Origin: an uncultured Flavobacteriaceae bacterium
GTDB taxonomy: Bacteria > Bacteroidota > Bacteroidia > Flavobacteriales > Flavobacteriaceae
Assembly: GCA_943788695.1 (NCBI GenBank)
Contig: CALSRG010000001.1
Span: 248,001-312,000 of the forward strand
DNA: 64,000 nucleotides
Direction of reading: 5' to 3'
Part shown: positions 28,801 to 37,576 of the stretch, in pieces
Layout of the letters: every line of letters begins with the position of its first letter
How positions within the stretch are numbered: the first letter of the stretch is position 1
Translations under genes and position numbers: made by a program
Notes under the pieces: model-generated
What the model saw: only the letters and a program-made list of their open reading frames with translations
Databases searched by the model: none
What the model was told of the DNA's origin: nothing

Positions 28801-29157
28801 TTATTCGATGAAGCCCGAAGACGAAAAATAGTTCACTATAGCTTCTTTCATAAGGACGCTTTGCTCACCTGCCTTTAGAAACGGTAATGGATTTTCGACC
28901 TTGTAATGTGGCCATCCATCATCATCTACAAAATCAAAGGAATAATAGCCATAGGGCTCTAGTACCTTACAAATCGCAATATGCATCAATTCGAGTTTTT
29001 GATCCTTTTTATATGACCGGTGAATTTGTCCTAATTCTTGAACACCAATAAGAAACAAAATGGCATCAAGATCAAGAGCTTCTCCATCAGCAAATTGTAT
29101 GGACAATTTCGTTTGAAGGGTATCCCATTGCACTTTTAGAAGAGGATCGCGTGACAT
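28801..29157 (-). CDS. Conserved-looking protein of unknown function
   Basis: I do not recognise a named family. The 118-residue product starts MSRDPLLKVQWDTLQTKL, is acidic, has no signal peptide or membrane helix, and contains LDAILFLIGVQELGQIH, a helix, and the YSFDFVDDDGWPHYKVENPLPFL stretch (two acidic patches and two Trp/Tyr-rich turns). The frame can be extended to a TTG at 29193, but the ATG at 29157 is preferred because a TAnnTTTG element lies just before it. It sits between pheS and the divergent cvpA. It is probably a real gene: good codon structure, correct frame length and its own promoter element. Confidence 0.7.
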   Translation of the reverse strand: MSRDPLLKVQWDTLQTKLSIQFADGEALDLDAILFLIGVQELGQIHRSYKKDQKLELMHIAICKVLEPYGYYSFDFVDDDGWPHYKVENPLPFLKAGEQSVLMKEAIVNYFSSSGFIE

Positions 29158-29162
29158 ACCTG

Positions 29163-29170
29163 CAAAAATA
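29163..29170 (-). promoter_or_regulatory. TAnnTTTG (-7) element of the unknown gene at 28801-29157
   Basis: TATTTTTG on the minus strand ends only five bases before the ATG, so transcription would begin at or next to the start codon (a leaderless message). Confidence 0.4.
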
Positions 29171-29175
29171 GATGC

Positions 29176-29183
29176 TATATTTG
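29176..29183 (+). promoter_or_regulatory. TAnnTTTG (-7) promoter element of cvpA
   Basis: TATATTTG is an exact match 14 bases before the GTG start of cvpA and is almost back to back with the minus-strand element at 29163-29170. Confidence 0.5.
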
Positions 29184-29197
29184 TAGAAACCAACCAT

Positions 29198-29701
29198 GTG
29201 AATACAATTGATCTAATTATTGGTATTATCCTGATCTTCGGTACTGTCAGAGGGTTTTTTAAAGGATTTTTTATAGAAGCGACCAGTCTACTCGGTTTTC
29301 TGTTTGGGGTTTATGGTAGTATCACCTTCAATGCCCAAGCTTCATCGCTAGTCACACGATTCTATTCAGGAAATCCTGATTTTATTGAAATCATTGCATT
29401 TGCATTAACATTTTTTGCTATTGTTTTAGTAATGAATATTATTGGTAAGATGTTGACCAAACTGGCTAATATTACTGCATTGGGGCTGGTCAATAAGCTT
29501 ATTGGTGCGGCCTTTGGGTTTTTAAAATCCGCTTTGGTATTGTGTCTTTTTGTATTGATTTTATTAAAAATCAACGCGAGTTATTTTATTATCTCTGAAG
29601 AAAAATTGCAAGCATCGCAAATCTATCCTGTTTTAGAAAACTTTTCTAAAGCACTTTGGAATGGTCTTGGAAATCAAAAATTATTTTTACCAGAATCGTG
29701 A
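29198..29701 (+). CDS. CvpA-family membrane protein
   Basis: A 167-residue inner-membrane protein with four hydrophobic segments. It begins MNTIDLIIGIILIFGTVRGFFKGF, the typical CvpA start with a helix and the RGFxKGF turn. CvpA of E. coli is needed for colicin V production and contributes to envelope homeostasis. The function in Bacteroidota is not established. The start is GTG; the ATG two bases earlier is in another frame and stops at once. The gene converges on batE with a 13-base gap. Confidence 0.9.
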   Translation: MNTIDLIIGIILIFGTVRGFFKGFFIEATSLLGFLFGVYGSITFNAQASSLVTRFYSGNPDFIEIIAFALTFFAIVLVMNIIGKMLTKLANITALGLVNKLIGAAFGFLKSALVLCLFVLILLKINASYFIISEEKLQASQIYPVLENFSKALWNGLGNQKLFLPES

Positions 29702-29714
29702 CCAAAAAGGCTAT

Positions 29715-30467
29715 CTATAATAAACGAAATGTTGACGTCTTAACCCATCCCGTTTTACCATCAAGTAACTCCACTTTGGCCCAAGTATCATTGTAATACT
29801 CTTTTACAAAAACTTTTAATCCTTCATGAATGTCGATTACTCGATCACTCAGACTGTTAGGCTCAGTTGTTAAAGTGACTTGGCGCTCAAACACAATTGC
29901 GGGGCGGGTATTTAGATCTAAATTGTTTTTATGAAAAGTCAGGCTCAAACTAAATGCCATGCCGAATAAGGCCATAATTCCAACTACAAATGATATACGT
30001 TTTTGAACAGACCGATTGGTCCAAAGGAATAAAACGAAGCTGAATACACCAATGATCATTAGCACAATAGTTAAAACAGCCCATTGGTTAACATCCAGCT
30101 TATAAACCACCGCAGCATTTAGATTGTCCCAGAATGATGGTGGCATAGGAGAAATATCATCTATAGTGCGGTTGTTCGCGTAGTTCAAATTATTAAGAAT
30201 ATCTGCATCATTAGGTGCAAGTTGACGTGCCTTTTCATAATAGTAAATACTAGGCGCTACAGCCTCTTGCTTATAATATGAATTGGCCAAATTAAAATAC
30301 AATTCACTAGAGTGTTGACCTGAGTCTAATATGGTTTCATAGGTCTCTATAGCCTTTTGATAATTCCCTTCAATATAAAAAGCATTTCCCCGATCAAATA
30401 AACTATCTGACTGAGCAACTACTGATAAAGTCGCCAATGCTAATAAACAATTAAAGATCTTTTTCAT
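29715..30467 (-). CDS. batE: BatE: TPR and SH3-domain membrane protein of the Bat operon
   Basis: A 250-residue protein with a signal peptide (about 1-18), two TPR-like helical repeats (about 20-95, with DRGNAFYIEGNYQKAIETYE and YFNLANSYYKQEAVAPSIYYYE), two membrane helices (about 128-180) and a C-terminal bacterial SH3 domain (TGWVKTSTFRLL end). This order is typical of BatE. It is the last gene of the Bat (Bacteroides aerotolerance) operon and may serve as an envelope scaffold; its biochemical role is not known. It starts five bases after the batD stop. Confidence 0.88.
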   Translation of the reverse strand: MKKIFNCLLALATLSVVAQSDSLFDRGNAFYIEGNYQKAIETYETILDSGQHSSELYFNLANSYYKQEAVAPSIYYYEKARQLAPNDADILNNLNYANNRTIDDISPMPPSFWDNLNAAVVYKLDVNQWAVLTIVLMIIGVFSFVLFLWTNRSVQKRISFVVGIMALFGMAFSLSLTFHKNNLDLNTRPAIVFERQVTLTTEPNSLSDRVIDIHEGLKVFVKEYYNDTWAKVELLDGKTGWVKTSTFRLL

Positions 30468-30471
30468 CAGG

Positions 30472-32229
30472 TTAAATTTTACTCAATTCAACAATAACTG
30501 CTGCTGCCTTTTCATAGTCACTTTTCATACCGTCCATAGCGCTCGGCGTATATCTAGCAAATTCACATGATTGAAGTAGCTCATTCAATTCAGAAAGCTT
30601 CCTTGGGTCAACACGCTTCTTTACCAACAATTCCTGTATGCTATTTTTATCCAATTCCGAAATAGGCACTTTTAGTTTTGACTTAAGCACATTGTATAGT
30701 GCACGCTCTAAGGCCGCATAAAATAAATTAGACTCGCCCATTGCTGCTTTAGCCTCTCTTAAGTACTTGTGCGCCTTGCGCCAATCTGATTTACTTCGAG
30801 CACCAACCACGTCAGCAGATCGGGCGTCTAGTTTGCGCTTAATAATAAACACAATCGGTAACAAAAACAATGGCGCTAAAAGCCATGCCCAAAATGACTT
30901 TGAATTAAAAAATTTATCTTGTGAAACAGACACCATATTGGTTTGACTTTTAAATCCAGCGAAAGCCATTGTGCTAGATGTTGATCCTTTTTCGACTGTT
31001 AGATTGCTTTGCGTGGTATTATTTACCGGTCCTTCGGTAACATCAATAGTAATGGCATCGCTCAAAATTGTTTTATATGTCTTTGAACTGAGATCAAAGT
31101 AACTGAACGCAACTTGCGGTAAAGGATATGCTCCTCTGTATGACGGTACAACAGTATAGTTGACTTTGATTCCGCCACTCATTCCAGATAAATTTGTTCT
31201 AATATTATCGCTTCGCTCGGGCTCGTAGACCTCCAATGCGCTCGACAATTTAAACTCTGGCATATTGAGTAGTTTAAGGTTGCCCTGTCCTGATACGTTT
31301 AGGCTCACTTGAAATGCTTCCCCAGCTTTTAAAACTTCAGGAGAGGCTGTCATGTTAAAGTCAAAAGACCCTACTGCTCCACTAAAATCGTCAGGCTTGC
31401 CTAGTTCTGGAAGCGGCTTTACCTGAATAGCTCTTGATGGAGCGGTAATGGTTTTTCTAACCGTTTGTCTCAAAAAACCTCCAAACATATTTCGACGTTG
31501 TGAGGGAACTTCTAAACTAATATCAAGGGTCAAAGGCTCAATGGTTAGCTCACCTGATTTTTGAGGATATAAAACCGCTCTAGAAACAACCACATAGTTA
31601 TAAGGTTGGTTTTTATAAGTGCCTGACTCAATTTCTAATTTATTTATTGGAATAATTTGATTCCAAAAATTATTGTATTTCGGTTGGTCGATCACGTTCA
31701 GCCCTGATAGATAAACATCATTCGACACATATAACTTATAAACTATAGATACTGCTTCATTCAAATAAGGATTTGCATTTGATAATTCGGCCACCAAAGC
31801 AATATTTTGATCAGCAACATATTCTGGGTCATTCGGGTCTTTGGGAATATCGACCGCCGATGTGATGCTGATTTGTATTGGCTGGGTTTTAAAGATATTT
31901 CCTGCAATTTCAATGGTCGCTTGACCAATAGTAACATTGCCCTTAGTTTTTGGAGACAGGTAATAGCTGTAAGTTTTAGAAAATGATCGGGTACCGTTGA
32001 TCCAAGAATTGCTGATCGATTGACTAGGACCTCCTACCATGACAAATTGATCAAATGAAGGTGGTGTAAAATTGTCGCCATCCTGATTCATAATAAAATC
32101 GATGCGCAGCCTTTCATTTAAGCCGAGTTGCTGCTTGCTCACCTTAGCTTCAAACGAGACATCCGTCTGAGCCGTCATCCCCCAACTCAAACAAAAGAAA
32201 AATATGATATGTGTTGCTAACCTTACCAA
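30472..32229 (-). CDS. batD: BatD family protein
   Basis: A 585-residue envelope protein with a signal peptide (ends near GMTAQ, about residue 20), several immunoglobulin-like beta domains (about 25-430), one membrane helix near 450-470 (SFWAWLLAPLFLLPIVFII) and a cytoplasmic helical tail. The early text SKQQLGLNERLRIDF and the PQRRNMFGGF stretch fit BatD. The start is a TTG at 32229 that overlaps the batC end by seven bases; no better ATG precedes the signal peptide. BatD is thought to work with the BatA/BatB membrane complex in envelope stress tolerance, an inference from gene context. Confidence 0.9.
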   Translation of the reverse strand: MVRLATHIIFFFCLSWGMTAQTDVSFEAKVSKQQLGLNERLRIDFIMNQDGDNFTPPSFDQFVMVGGPSQSISNSWINGTRSFSKTYSYYLSPKTKGNVTIGQATIEIAGNIFKTQPIQISITSAVDIPKDPNDPEYVADQNIALVAELSNANPYLNEAVSIVYKLYVSNDVYLSGLNVIDQPKYNNFWNQIIPINKLEIESGTYKNQPYNYVVVSRAVLYPQKSGELTIEPLTLDISLEVPSQRRNMFGGFLRQTVRKTITAPSRAIQVKPLPELGKPDDFSGAVGSFDFNMTASPEVLKAGEAFQVSLNVSGQGNLKLLNMPEFKLSSALEVYEPERSDNIRTNLSGMSGGIKVNYTVVPSYRGAYPLPQVAFSYFDLSSKTYKTILSDAITIDVTEGPVNNTTQSNLTVEKGSTSSTMAFAGFKSQTNMVSVSQDKFFNSKSFWAWLLAPLFLLPIVFIIKRKLDARSADVVGARSKSDWRKAHKYLREAKAAMGESNLFYAALERALYNVLKSKLKVPISELDKNSIQELLVKKRVDPRKLSELNELLQSCEFARYTPSAMDGMKSDYEKAAAVIVELSKI

Positions 32230-33050
32230 TCCTTACCTGCTTTTATAACTGCACCTTTTTCTTTCTTGGCATTCATTTTTTCTTGGACTTTTTTTTCTTG
32301 ATTGCTCATAGCTTCAAGCAAACTCTTAATCTGTTGCTTTGACAACTGACTTGGGCTAGACTGAGGTCTATTCTGATCTCCTTTAGAATCATCAGGCTTT
32401 TTATCCTTCTCTTGATCCTTACCGTCTTTTTCATCTGGCTTGTTGTCTTGACTATCTTGGTCCTTTTGTTGGTCTTTATTTTGCTGTTCTTTGTCTTCGT
32501 TTTGTTTATCCTTGTTGTCCTTACCCTCGCCGTCGCCTTGTTCTTTGGCACATTCTTGAGCCATTGCTAAATTGTATCTGGTTTCTTCGTCAGTCGGATC
32601 GTTTCGCAAGGCATTTTTATAGGCCTCTACAGCTTTTTTACATTCTTTTTGTTGCATAAAAACGTTCCCCAAATTATGGAATGCCAAATGGCGTTCCTGA
32701 GGCGTGGTTGCGTCAATTGCGGCTTCAGCATGTCTTTTTAGTGCTTCCGACATATAGCCGGATCGATAATAAGCATTTCCTAAATTAAAGGGTGCCTGAG
32801 CCTTATTTTCAGCCAAAGAGATAGCCTGGCGATAAGATGATTCAGCTTCAGAAAAATTCTGTGAGACAACCTTATTCCCTTTATACACAAAGTTATTCGC
32901 CCGTTTGTCAATATTCAAAGAATCTTGAGCAAAAGCTGAGGAAGTTAGTGTGGCGACGGCAAAACTAAGTAATACATATACCCAACGCATATGACGTGAT
33001 ATTTGATATTCAGAGCATGAAATTAATACTAAAATTTGTTCCCTTCTCAT
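32223..33050 (-). CDS. batC: BatC: TPR protein of the Bat operon
   Basis: A periplasmic TPR protein of up to 275 residues. The ATG at 33050 overlaps the batB stop in ATGA, but the signal peptide MRWVYVLLSFAVATLTSSAF begins at the second Met (32990), so the mature start could be there. Three TPR repeats follow (for example APFNLGNAYYRSGYMSEALK). Then comes a lysine-, aspartate- and glutamine-rich linker of about 65 residues (from about 175), which should be disordered, and a C-terminal helix ending in GKDW. The role in the Bat complex is not established beyond gene association. Confidence 0.87.
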   Translation of the reverse strand: MRREQILVLISCSEYQISRHMRWVYVLLSFAVATLTSSAFAQDSLNIDKRANNFVYKGNKVVSQNFSEAESSYRQAISLAENKAQAPFNLGNAYYRSGYMSEALKRHAEAAIDATTPQERHLAFHNLGNVFMQQKECKKAVEAYKNALRNDPTDEETRYNLAMAQECAKEQGDGEGKDNKDKQNEDKEQQNKDQQKDQDSQDNKPDEKDGKDQEKDKKPDDSKGDQNRPQSSPSQLSKQQIKSLLEAMSNQEKKVQEKMNAKKEKGAVIKAGKDW

Positions 33051-34087
33051 AAGTTTTCGTTAAATAGATTGAGACGCTGAACCCAACCAGTCTTACGTTC
33101 AAGGAATAAAACATCAATAATCAAAATAAGTAAACCTAGACCTAAGAACCACTGAAATTGGTCTTTATATTCGGCAAATTGTGTTGACTCAAATTCCTTC
33201 TTATCCATTTGATCCAAAATAGTCGATACTTGATCCACGACCTCCGCAGTCGAATTTCCATCTATATAAAATCCATTGGCGACCTCTGCAATACTCCTGA
33301 GTGTTTCCTCGTTTCGCTTAGTGATTACGACCTCTCCATTTTCATCTTTCTTATAGGTCATCATTACCCCATTTTGTTTTATGGGGATTGGAACACCTTG
33401 ATTATCTCCTACGCCAATGGTAAAAATTCTAATACCTTGATCTCCAACTTGCTTCGCCACTTCTTTTGCAATATTATCGCCATGATCTTCACCGTCAGAA
33501 ATAATGAACAAAATACGATTGGTTTGGGCATCGTCGCTGTAAAAGGTTTGGGCTAAAATCAATGCCTGATCGATAGCTGTCCCTTGTGAAGAAAGCATTT
33601 CTGTAGATAAACTTTGAAGAAACATTTTACCCACACCATAATCCGTTGTGATGGGTAATTGTGGAAAGGCTTTGCCTGCATAAGCAATGATACCAATGCG
33701 GTCGCTAACCAAATTGTTGACGATCTGAGACACTAATTGTTTGGCTTTTTCAAGTCGATTGGGGGCAGCATCTTCTGCAAGCATACTTCTGGAGACATCA
33801 ACTGCAAAAACAAGATCTACTCCTTCTCGTTTAACGGTTTCTAATTTGCTTCCAATTTTAGGATTGACCAATGCAATGACAAGAAAAAATAGCGCTAAGC
33901 ATCTCAAAATCAGTTTGAGTGAAGTTTTAAAAGGGGAGCGATCTGGACTAAGCGCTTGAAGCAATTCAACATCTGCAAATTTACGTCGTGCTTTTTGTTT
34001 CCAGACGCCAACCAATATGGAGCCAACGAGTAATACTGGAATCCCTAAAAAGCCCCAAAACCATATTTGTTCTTCTAGTTGATACAC
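33047..34087 (-). CDS. batB: BatB: von Willebrand A domain membrane protein
   Basis: A 346-residue protein with membrane helices near 10-28 and 57-76, a vWA domain with the MIDAS motif DVSRS at 97-101 and an ISDGEDHGDN loop near 195-204, and a C-terminal helix (FLGLGLLILIIDVLFL). Metal-binding vWA domains mediate protein contacts. BatA and BatB are paralogues that probably pair. The start is GTG, overlapping the batA TAG in TAGTG. It is longer by a helix than BatA but has the same domain order. Confidence 0.93.
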   Translation of the reverse strand: MYQLEEQIWFWGFLGIPVLLVGSILVGVWKQKARRKFADVELLQALSPDRSPFKTSLKLILRCLALFFLVIALVNPKIGSKLETVKREGVDLVFAVDVSRSMLAEDAAPNRLEKAKQLVSQIVNNLVSDRIGIIAYAGKAFPQLPITTDYGVGKMFLQSLSTEMLSSQGTAIDQALILAQTFYSDDAQTNRILFIISDGEDHGDNIAKEVAKQVGDQGIRIFTIGVGDNQGVPIPIKQNGVMMTYKKDENGEVVITKRNEETLRSIAEVANGFYIDGNSTAEVVDQVSTILDQMDKKEFESTQFAEYKDQFQWFLGLGLLILIIDVLFLERKTGWVQRLNLFNENL

Positions 34088-35079
34088 TATAATGCGCTTT
34101 TAAAAACAGTTAACCGGAAAAGCATTTCCATTGCGAATAAGCCAAGAGCCAACAGCACTAATGGCCTAAACAATTCTTCGTAGTTGTAATACTTAAATTC
34201 TTCTATTTCGGTTTTTTCGAGTTGATTAATTTCTTTGTAAATGGCCTCTAATTTCTCATTGTCTGTTGCTCTAAAATACTGACCTCCCGTTTTTTCTGCA
34301 ATGGATTTTAACAAGGCCTCGTCAATCTCCACTTGCATACGACGGTACTGAAATTTTCCATCACGACCAATGGCATAAGGCGACATAGCCATGCCGTTTG
34401 TGCCCAACCCAATGGTATAAGTTTTGATTCCATACTCAATGGCCAACTCGCTCGCTGTAGTTGGATCTATAAACCCCGCATTGTTCACACCATCAGTCAA
34501 TAAAATAATGACTTTACTGTCGGCTTTACTATCTTTTAAGCGATTAACTGCTGTGGCCAAACCCATGCCAATGGCAGTTCCTCCCTCCAATAAACTTGAG
34601 TATTTAATATCCTTTAGTGTACTAATTACAATAGACTTATCTGAAGTTATTGGTGTTTTTGTATAACTCTCACCAGCGTATTCTACCAGCCCTATTCGGT
34701 CATTTGGTCTGCGAGCGATAAAGTCAGCAGCAACAGATTTTAATGCCTCTAAACGATTAGGTTTGAGATCCTTTGCTAACATAGAAGCCGATACGTCAAT
34801 GGCCATAACAATATCTATCCCACGAGTGATTTTAGTTCTTGACGACACATCAACGGATTGCGGCCGAGCCAACGCTAGAATAAGACAACTTAAAGCTATT
34901 AGTCGCAGTGTCAATAGTAGTTCAGGAGCACGTGACTGTCTCGATCCAAAGCCCGACATTCTAGACATGGCAAGAGGGGCTATCCAACGTTTTCTTTGAT
35001 AAAAAAACCACAATGCCAATAACGGAATGACCGTCAATAACAGTAAAAAATAAGGATGCGCCAGTTCAATACCTTTCAT
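34087..35079 (-). CDS. batA: BatA: von Willebrand A domain membrane protein
   Basis: A 330-residue inner-membrane protein with hydrophobic segments near 8-26 and 52-71, the vWA MIDAS motif DVSAS at 95-99, a conserved LLTDGVNNAGFIDP loop, and a C-terminal helix. It resembles BatB closely, as paralogues do. BatA and related vWA proteins occur beside MoxR AAA+ ATPases, which are thought to act as partners. It starts three bases downstream of the unknown 536-residue gene and is followed by batB with overlapping stop and start. Confidence 0.93.
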   Translation of the reverse strand: MKGIELAHPYFLLLLTVIPLLALWFFYQRKRWIAPLAMSRMSGFGSRQSRAPELLLTLRLIALSCLILALARPQSVDVSSRTKITRGIDIVMAIDVSASMLAKDLKPNRLEALKSVAADFIARRPNDRIGLVEYAGESYTKTPITSDKSIVISTLKDIKYSSLLEGGTAIGMGLATAVNRLKDSKADSKVIILLTDGVNNAGFIDPTTASELAIEYGIKTYTIGLGTNGMAMSPYAIGRDGKFQYRRMQVEIDEALLKSIAEKTGGQYFRATDNEKLEAIYKEINQLEKTEIEEFKYYNYEELFRPLVLLALGLFAMEMLFRLTVFKSAL

Positions 35080-35082
35080 TTA

Positions 35083-36693
35083 TTATTCCTCTTTTTTAAT
35101 CAATTCAATAGATTCTACGATGCGGTTGATCATTTCCACCGCATAGTTATCATTCTCAGGCCACACCAATATTAATTCTTGTAGGGCTTTATTTTCTGAT
35201 GTAAAATAAATTAAATTAAATCCCACTTTCTCCCCATTGTCCCATTGCGCCGATCCATATACTTTATAACCCTGAGCCCCAAGAGGCGTTGTGATGGTCT
35301 CTCGTTTTTCGAAAATATTCTCTACGCCTAGCGACTCCCATTGCTTGAACTGCGCATCGAGTTTGATTGGTATATCTACCAACGCTTTGGTGGAATCTAC
35401 AATTTGTGTTGATTTCAATTCTATCATGGGCATATCTGTATCCGTCATTTTAAAAACTGATGTCTTTTGGCCTTCTATGACTTCAAGATCATTGGGGTTT
35501 GACGTCCTGTACAACACCAGCGGGGTGCTCACAGTCATCCCTGGTGCACCGTATTCACTGGTGATCCAATACTGTGTTTCTAGAAGACGCTTATTTTTAT
35601 CAAAGGTAACGGTGTCCCACGCATATTTTGGGCCATTCCATATAGCGAAGACGATAAACGCTAGAAACGGTAAAGAGCCTGTAGCGATCAACAGTATTTT
35701 TCGCTGACGAAGTTTTTCAAGGCGAAGTTTTTCCTGTTGATAGGCCAAATCACGGGCCAATTCTTCTTCAGTTGGCTCAGGTATACCATCGTTAATTTGA
35801 GTCAAGGCAATATCGAAAGTTTGCCAATCCATCTTAAGCAATTCCTTTTCAGGCAAAGATTTTGCGAATTTCACTAAGTCACTACGCTGCAAAACACGTG
35901 TAATGTTATCCAGTACTGCATCTGAGATGTGCAAATGACCCCCATCTCTAATCAATCGTAAACGACCAACTAATTCTTCGGTTGTGCTTTCTAGTGCATG
36001 GTCATACACCTTGCTTTCGAGATATGATTTTAAAACAAAAGTCAAATGGGAATAATATTTTTTTATACCATCATGGTCTTCAGCCGAAGCCTCAGCAATA
36101 CTCAACAAGGATTGCTTTGCGCGTTCAAAAGGTTCAAGTTGTTCATGAGGGTTGTCATTCTTTTTACGTTGTTTTATAAACAAAATCACCCAAAAAATTG
36201 CGGCGCCAATAAAAATAATGCCTAAAACATACCAAAGCCATCTTAGGTTTCTGGATTTTGGTACTTCAATAAAAGGCTTAATGTCATACAAGCCTTGTTT
36301 GGTGGTATCAATCACAACAGGATTAACTCTAACCAATAAAGAATCGGAAAACTTGATTTCATCTCCTATTTGAACAGGTTGACGTGGAATGGCATAAACG
36401 CCAGAATCAAACTGAGTCAAACCATAAGTTGTAATCAGTTCAAAAAGGGCTTGTTTACGGAGGGTGTCTGTTTTGGATTTACTAATCATTTCCAAAGGCA
36501 CAAAAGTTTGTCCTTCAGGAAATAAAACAACCAGATTAGAATCAACCTCAACACTCAAAGTGTACAATAATTTTTCTCCTATTCTTATTGAAGTAGTATC
36601 GACTGACGATTTAATGGTTTGACTATATGACAACGCACTTACAAGCAATAAGCCAATAAATACCAATCGATATGTAAATCCAATTTGTTTCAT
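35083..36693 (-). CDS. Bat-operon membrane protein of unknown function (DUF4381/BatD-like)
   Basis: A 536-residue protein between the DUF58 and batA genes. A signal peptide (to about residue 25, ALSYSQ) leads into a beta-rich domain of about 110 residues. Then comes a membrane helix near 150-172, a cytoplasmic helical domain (about 178-330), a second helix near 333-352 and a C-terminal domain. It lacks any catalytic motif I recognise. The position and beta domain resemble BatD or DUF4381 proteins, but this is only a resemblance. It is co-transcribed with the operon. Confidence 0.7.
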   Translation of the reverse strand: MKQIGFTYRLVFIGLLLVSALSYSQTIKSSVDTTSIRIGEKLLYTLSVEVDSNLVVLFPEGQTFVPLEMISKSKTDTLRKQALFELITTYGLTQFDSGVYAIPRQPVQIGDEIKFSDSLLVRVNPVVIDTTKQGLYDIKPFIEVPKSRNLRWLWYVLGIIFIGAAIFWVILFIKQRKKNDNPHEQLEPFERAKQSLLSIAEASAEDHDGIKKYYSHLTFVLKSYLESKVYDHALESTTEELVGRLRLIRDGGHLHISDAVLDNITRVLQRSDLVKFAKSLPEKELLKMDWQTFDIALTQINDGIPEPTEEELARDLAYQQEKLRLEKLRQRKILLIATGSLPFLAFIVFAIWNGPKYAWDTVTFDKNKRLLETQYWITSEYGAPGMTVSTPLVLYRTSNPNDLEVIEGQKTSVFKMTDTDMPMIELKSTQIVDSTKALVDIPIKLDAQFKQWESLGVENIFEKRETITTPLGAQGYKVYGSAQWDNGEKVGFNLIYFTSENKALQELILVWPENDNYAVEMINRIVESIELIKKEE

Positions 36694-36699
36694 ATTTAC

Positions 36700-37566
36700 T
36701 TATCGTCTTTGCTTAAAATAGCCTAACAGTTTTTTGACATAATTATCTGTAACGGCGCAATCAATGGTTCCAGCGCCAGCACGCTTGAAAGTGTCTTTAA
36801 AATAATTTAATTGCTCATCATAAGACTTCTGATAAGCCATTCTGGTGCGCTTACTTCCAGTATTAATATAACGTACTTGTTCAGATTCTTGATCCAAAAC
36901 AGGTATTAATCCAAGGCTCGGCATGGTTACTTCTTTTGGGTCATAAATTCTAATTCCGGTGAGATCATGCTTCTTTGCTGCGATTCGAACGGCGGTGTCG
37001 TATTCAGCACTCATAAAGTCGCTCAAGGCAAAAACGATGGCCTTTTTTTTGATCACACTAGATAGAAATTCAAGTGCCAACTTAAAATCAGTTGCTTTTT
37101 GTTTAGGCTCATATTCGATGAGATCGCGAATAATTCTCAACACATGAGACCGTCCCTTTTTTGGAGGCACATAACGTTCCACTTGGCTAGAGAACATAAG
37201 TAGACCTATTTTATCATTATTTTGAGTGGCCGAAAAAGCCAATGTTGCGGCCAGTTCTGTAATCAAATCTTTCTTGCGCTGCACTGTAGTGCCGAACAAT
37301 GCCGACCCCGAAACATCCACCATCAGCATCATAGTCAATTCGCGTTCCTCTTCAAAAATCTTTACATGTGGCTCATTGGTTCGAGCTGTTACATTCCAAT
37401 CGATACTGCGAACATCATCACCATATTGATATTGACGCACTTCGCTAAAGGTCATGCCACGTCCTTTAAACTTGGAATGGTATTCTCCTCCGAAAATATG
37501 ATCAGACAGACGTCTGGTCTTTATTTCAATGGTGCGAACCTTTTTAAGAAGCGACTTGGTATCCAT
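36700..37566 (-). CDS. DUF58 domain protein of the Bat operon
   Basis: A 288-residue protein with the vWA-like DUF58 fold. It begins MDTKSLLKKVRTIEIKTRRL and has the family signature GRGMTFSEVRQYQYGDDVRSIDW, then MLMVDVSGSALFGT. DUF58 proteins accompany MoxR ATPases in many genomes. The frame can be extended to a TTG at 37590 inside moxR; the ATG at 37566 is chosen because it starts 11 bases after the moxR stop and matches the family N-terminus. No catalytic function is known. Confidence 0.9.
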   Translation of the reverse strand: MDTKSLLKKVRTIEIKTRRLSDHIFGGEYHSKFKGRGMTFSEVRQYQYGDDVRSIDWNVTARTNEPHVKIFEEERELTMMLMVDVSGSALFGTTVQRKKDLITELAATLAFSATQNNDKIGLLMFSSQVERYVPPKKGRSHVLRIIRDLIEYEPKQKATDFKLALEFLSSVIKKKAIVFALSDFMSAEYDTAVRIAAKKHDLTGIRIYDPKEVTMPSLGLIPVLDQESEQVRYINTGSKRTRMAYQKSYDEQLNYFKDTFKRAGAGTIDCAVTDNYVKKLLGYFKQRR

Positions 37567-37576
37567 TTTGCCAACC

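Noticed and set aside
33209-33556. Open frame of 115 codons antisense to batB
   Set aside because: Inside the vWA-coding region on the opposite strand; no family-like pattern.
35291-35707. Open frame of 138 codons antisense to the Bat-operon unknown gene
   Set aside because: It is fully inside a convincing coding gene and has no recognisable motif.
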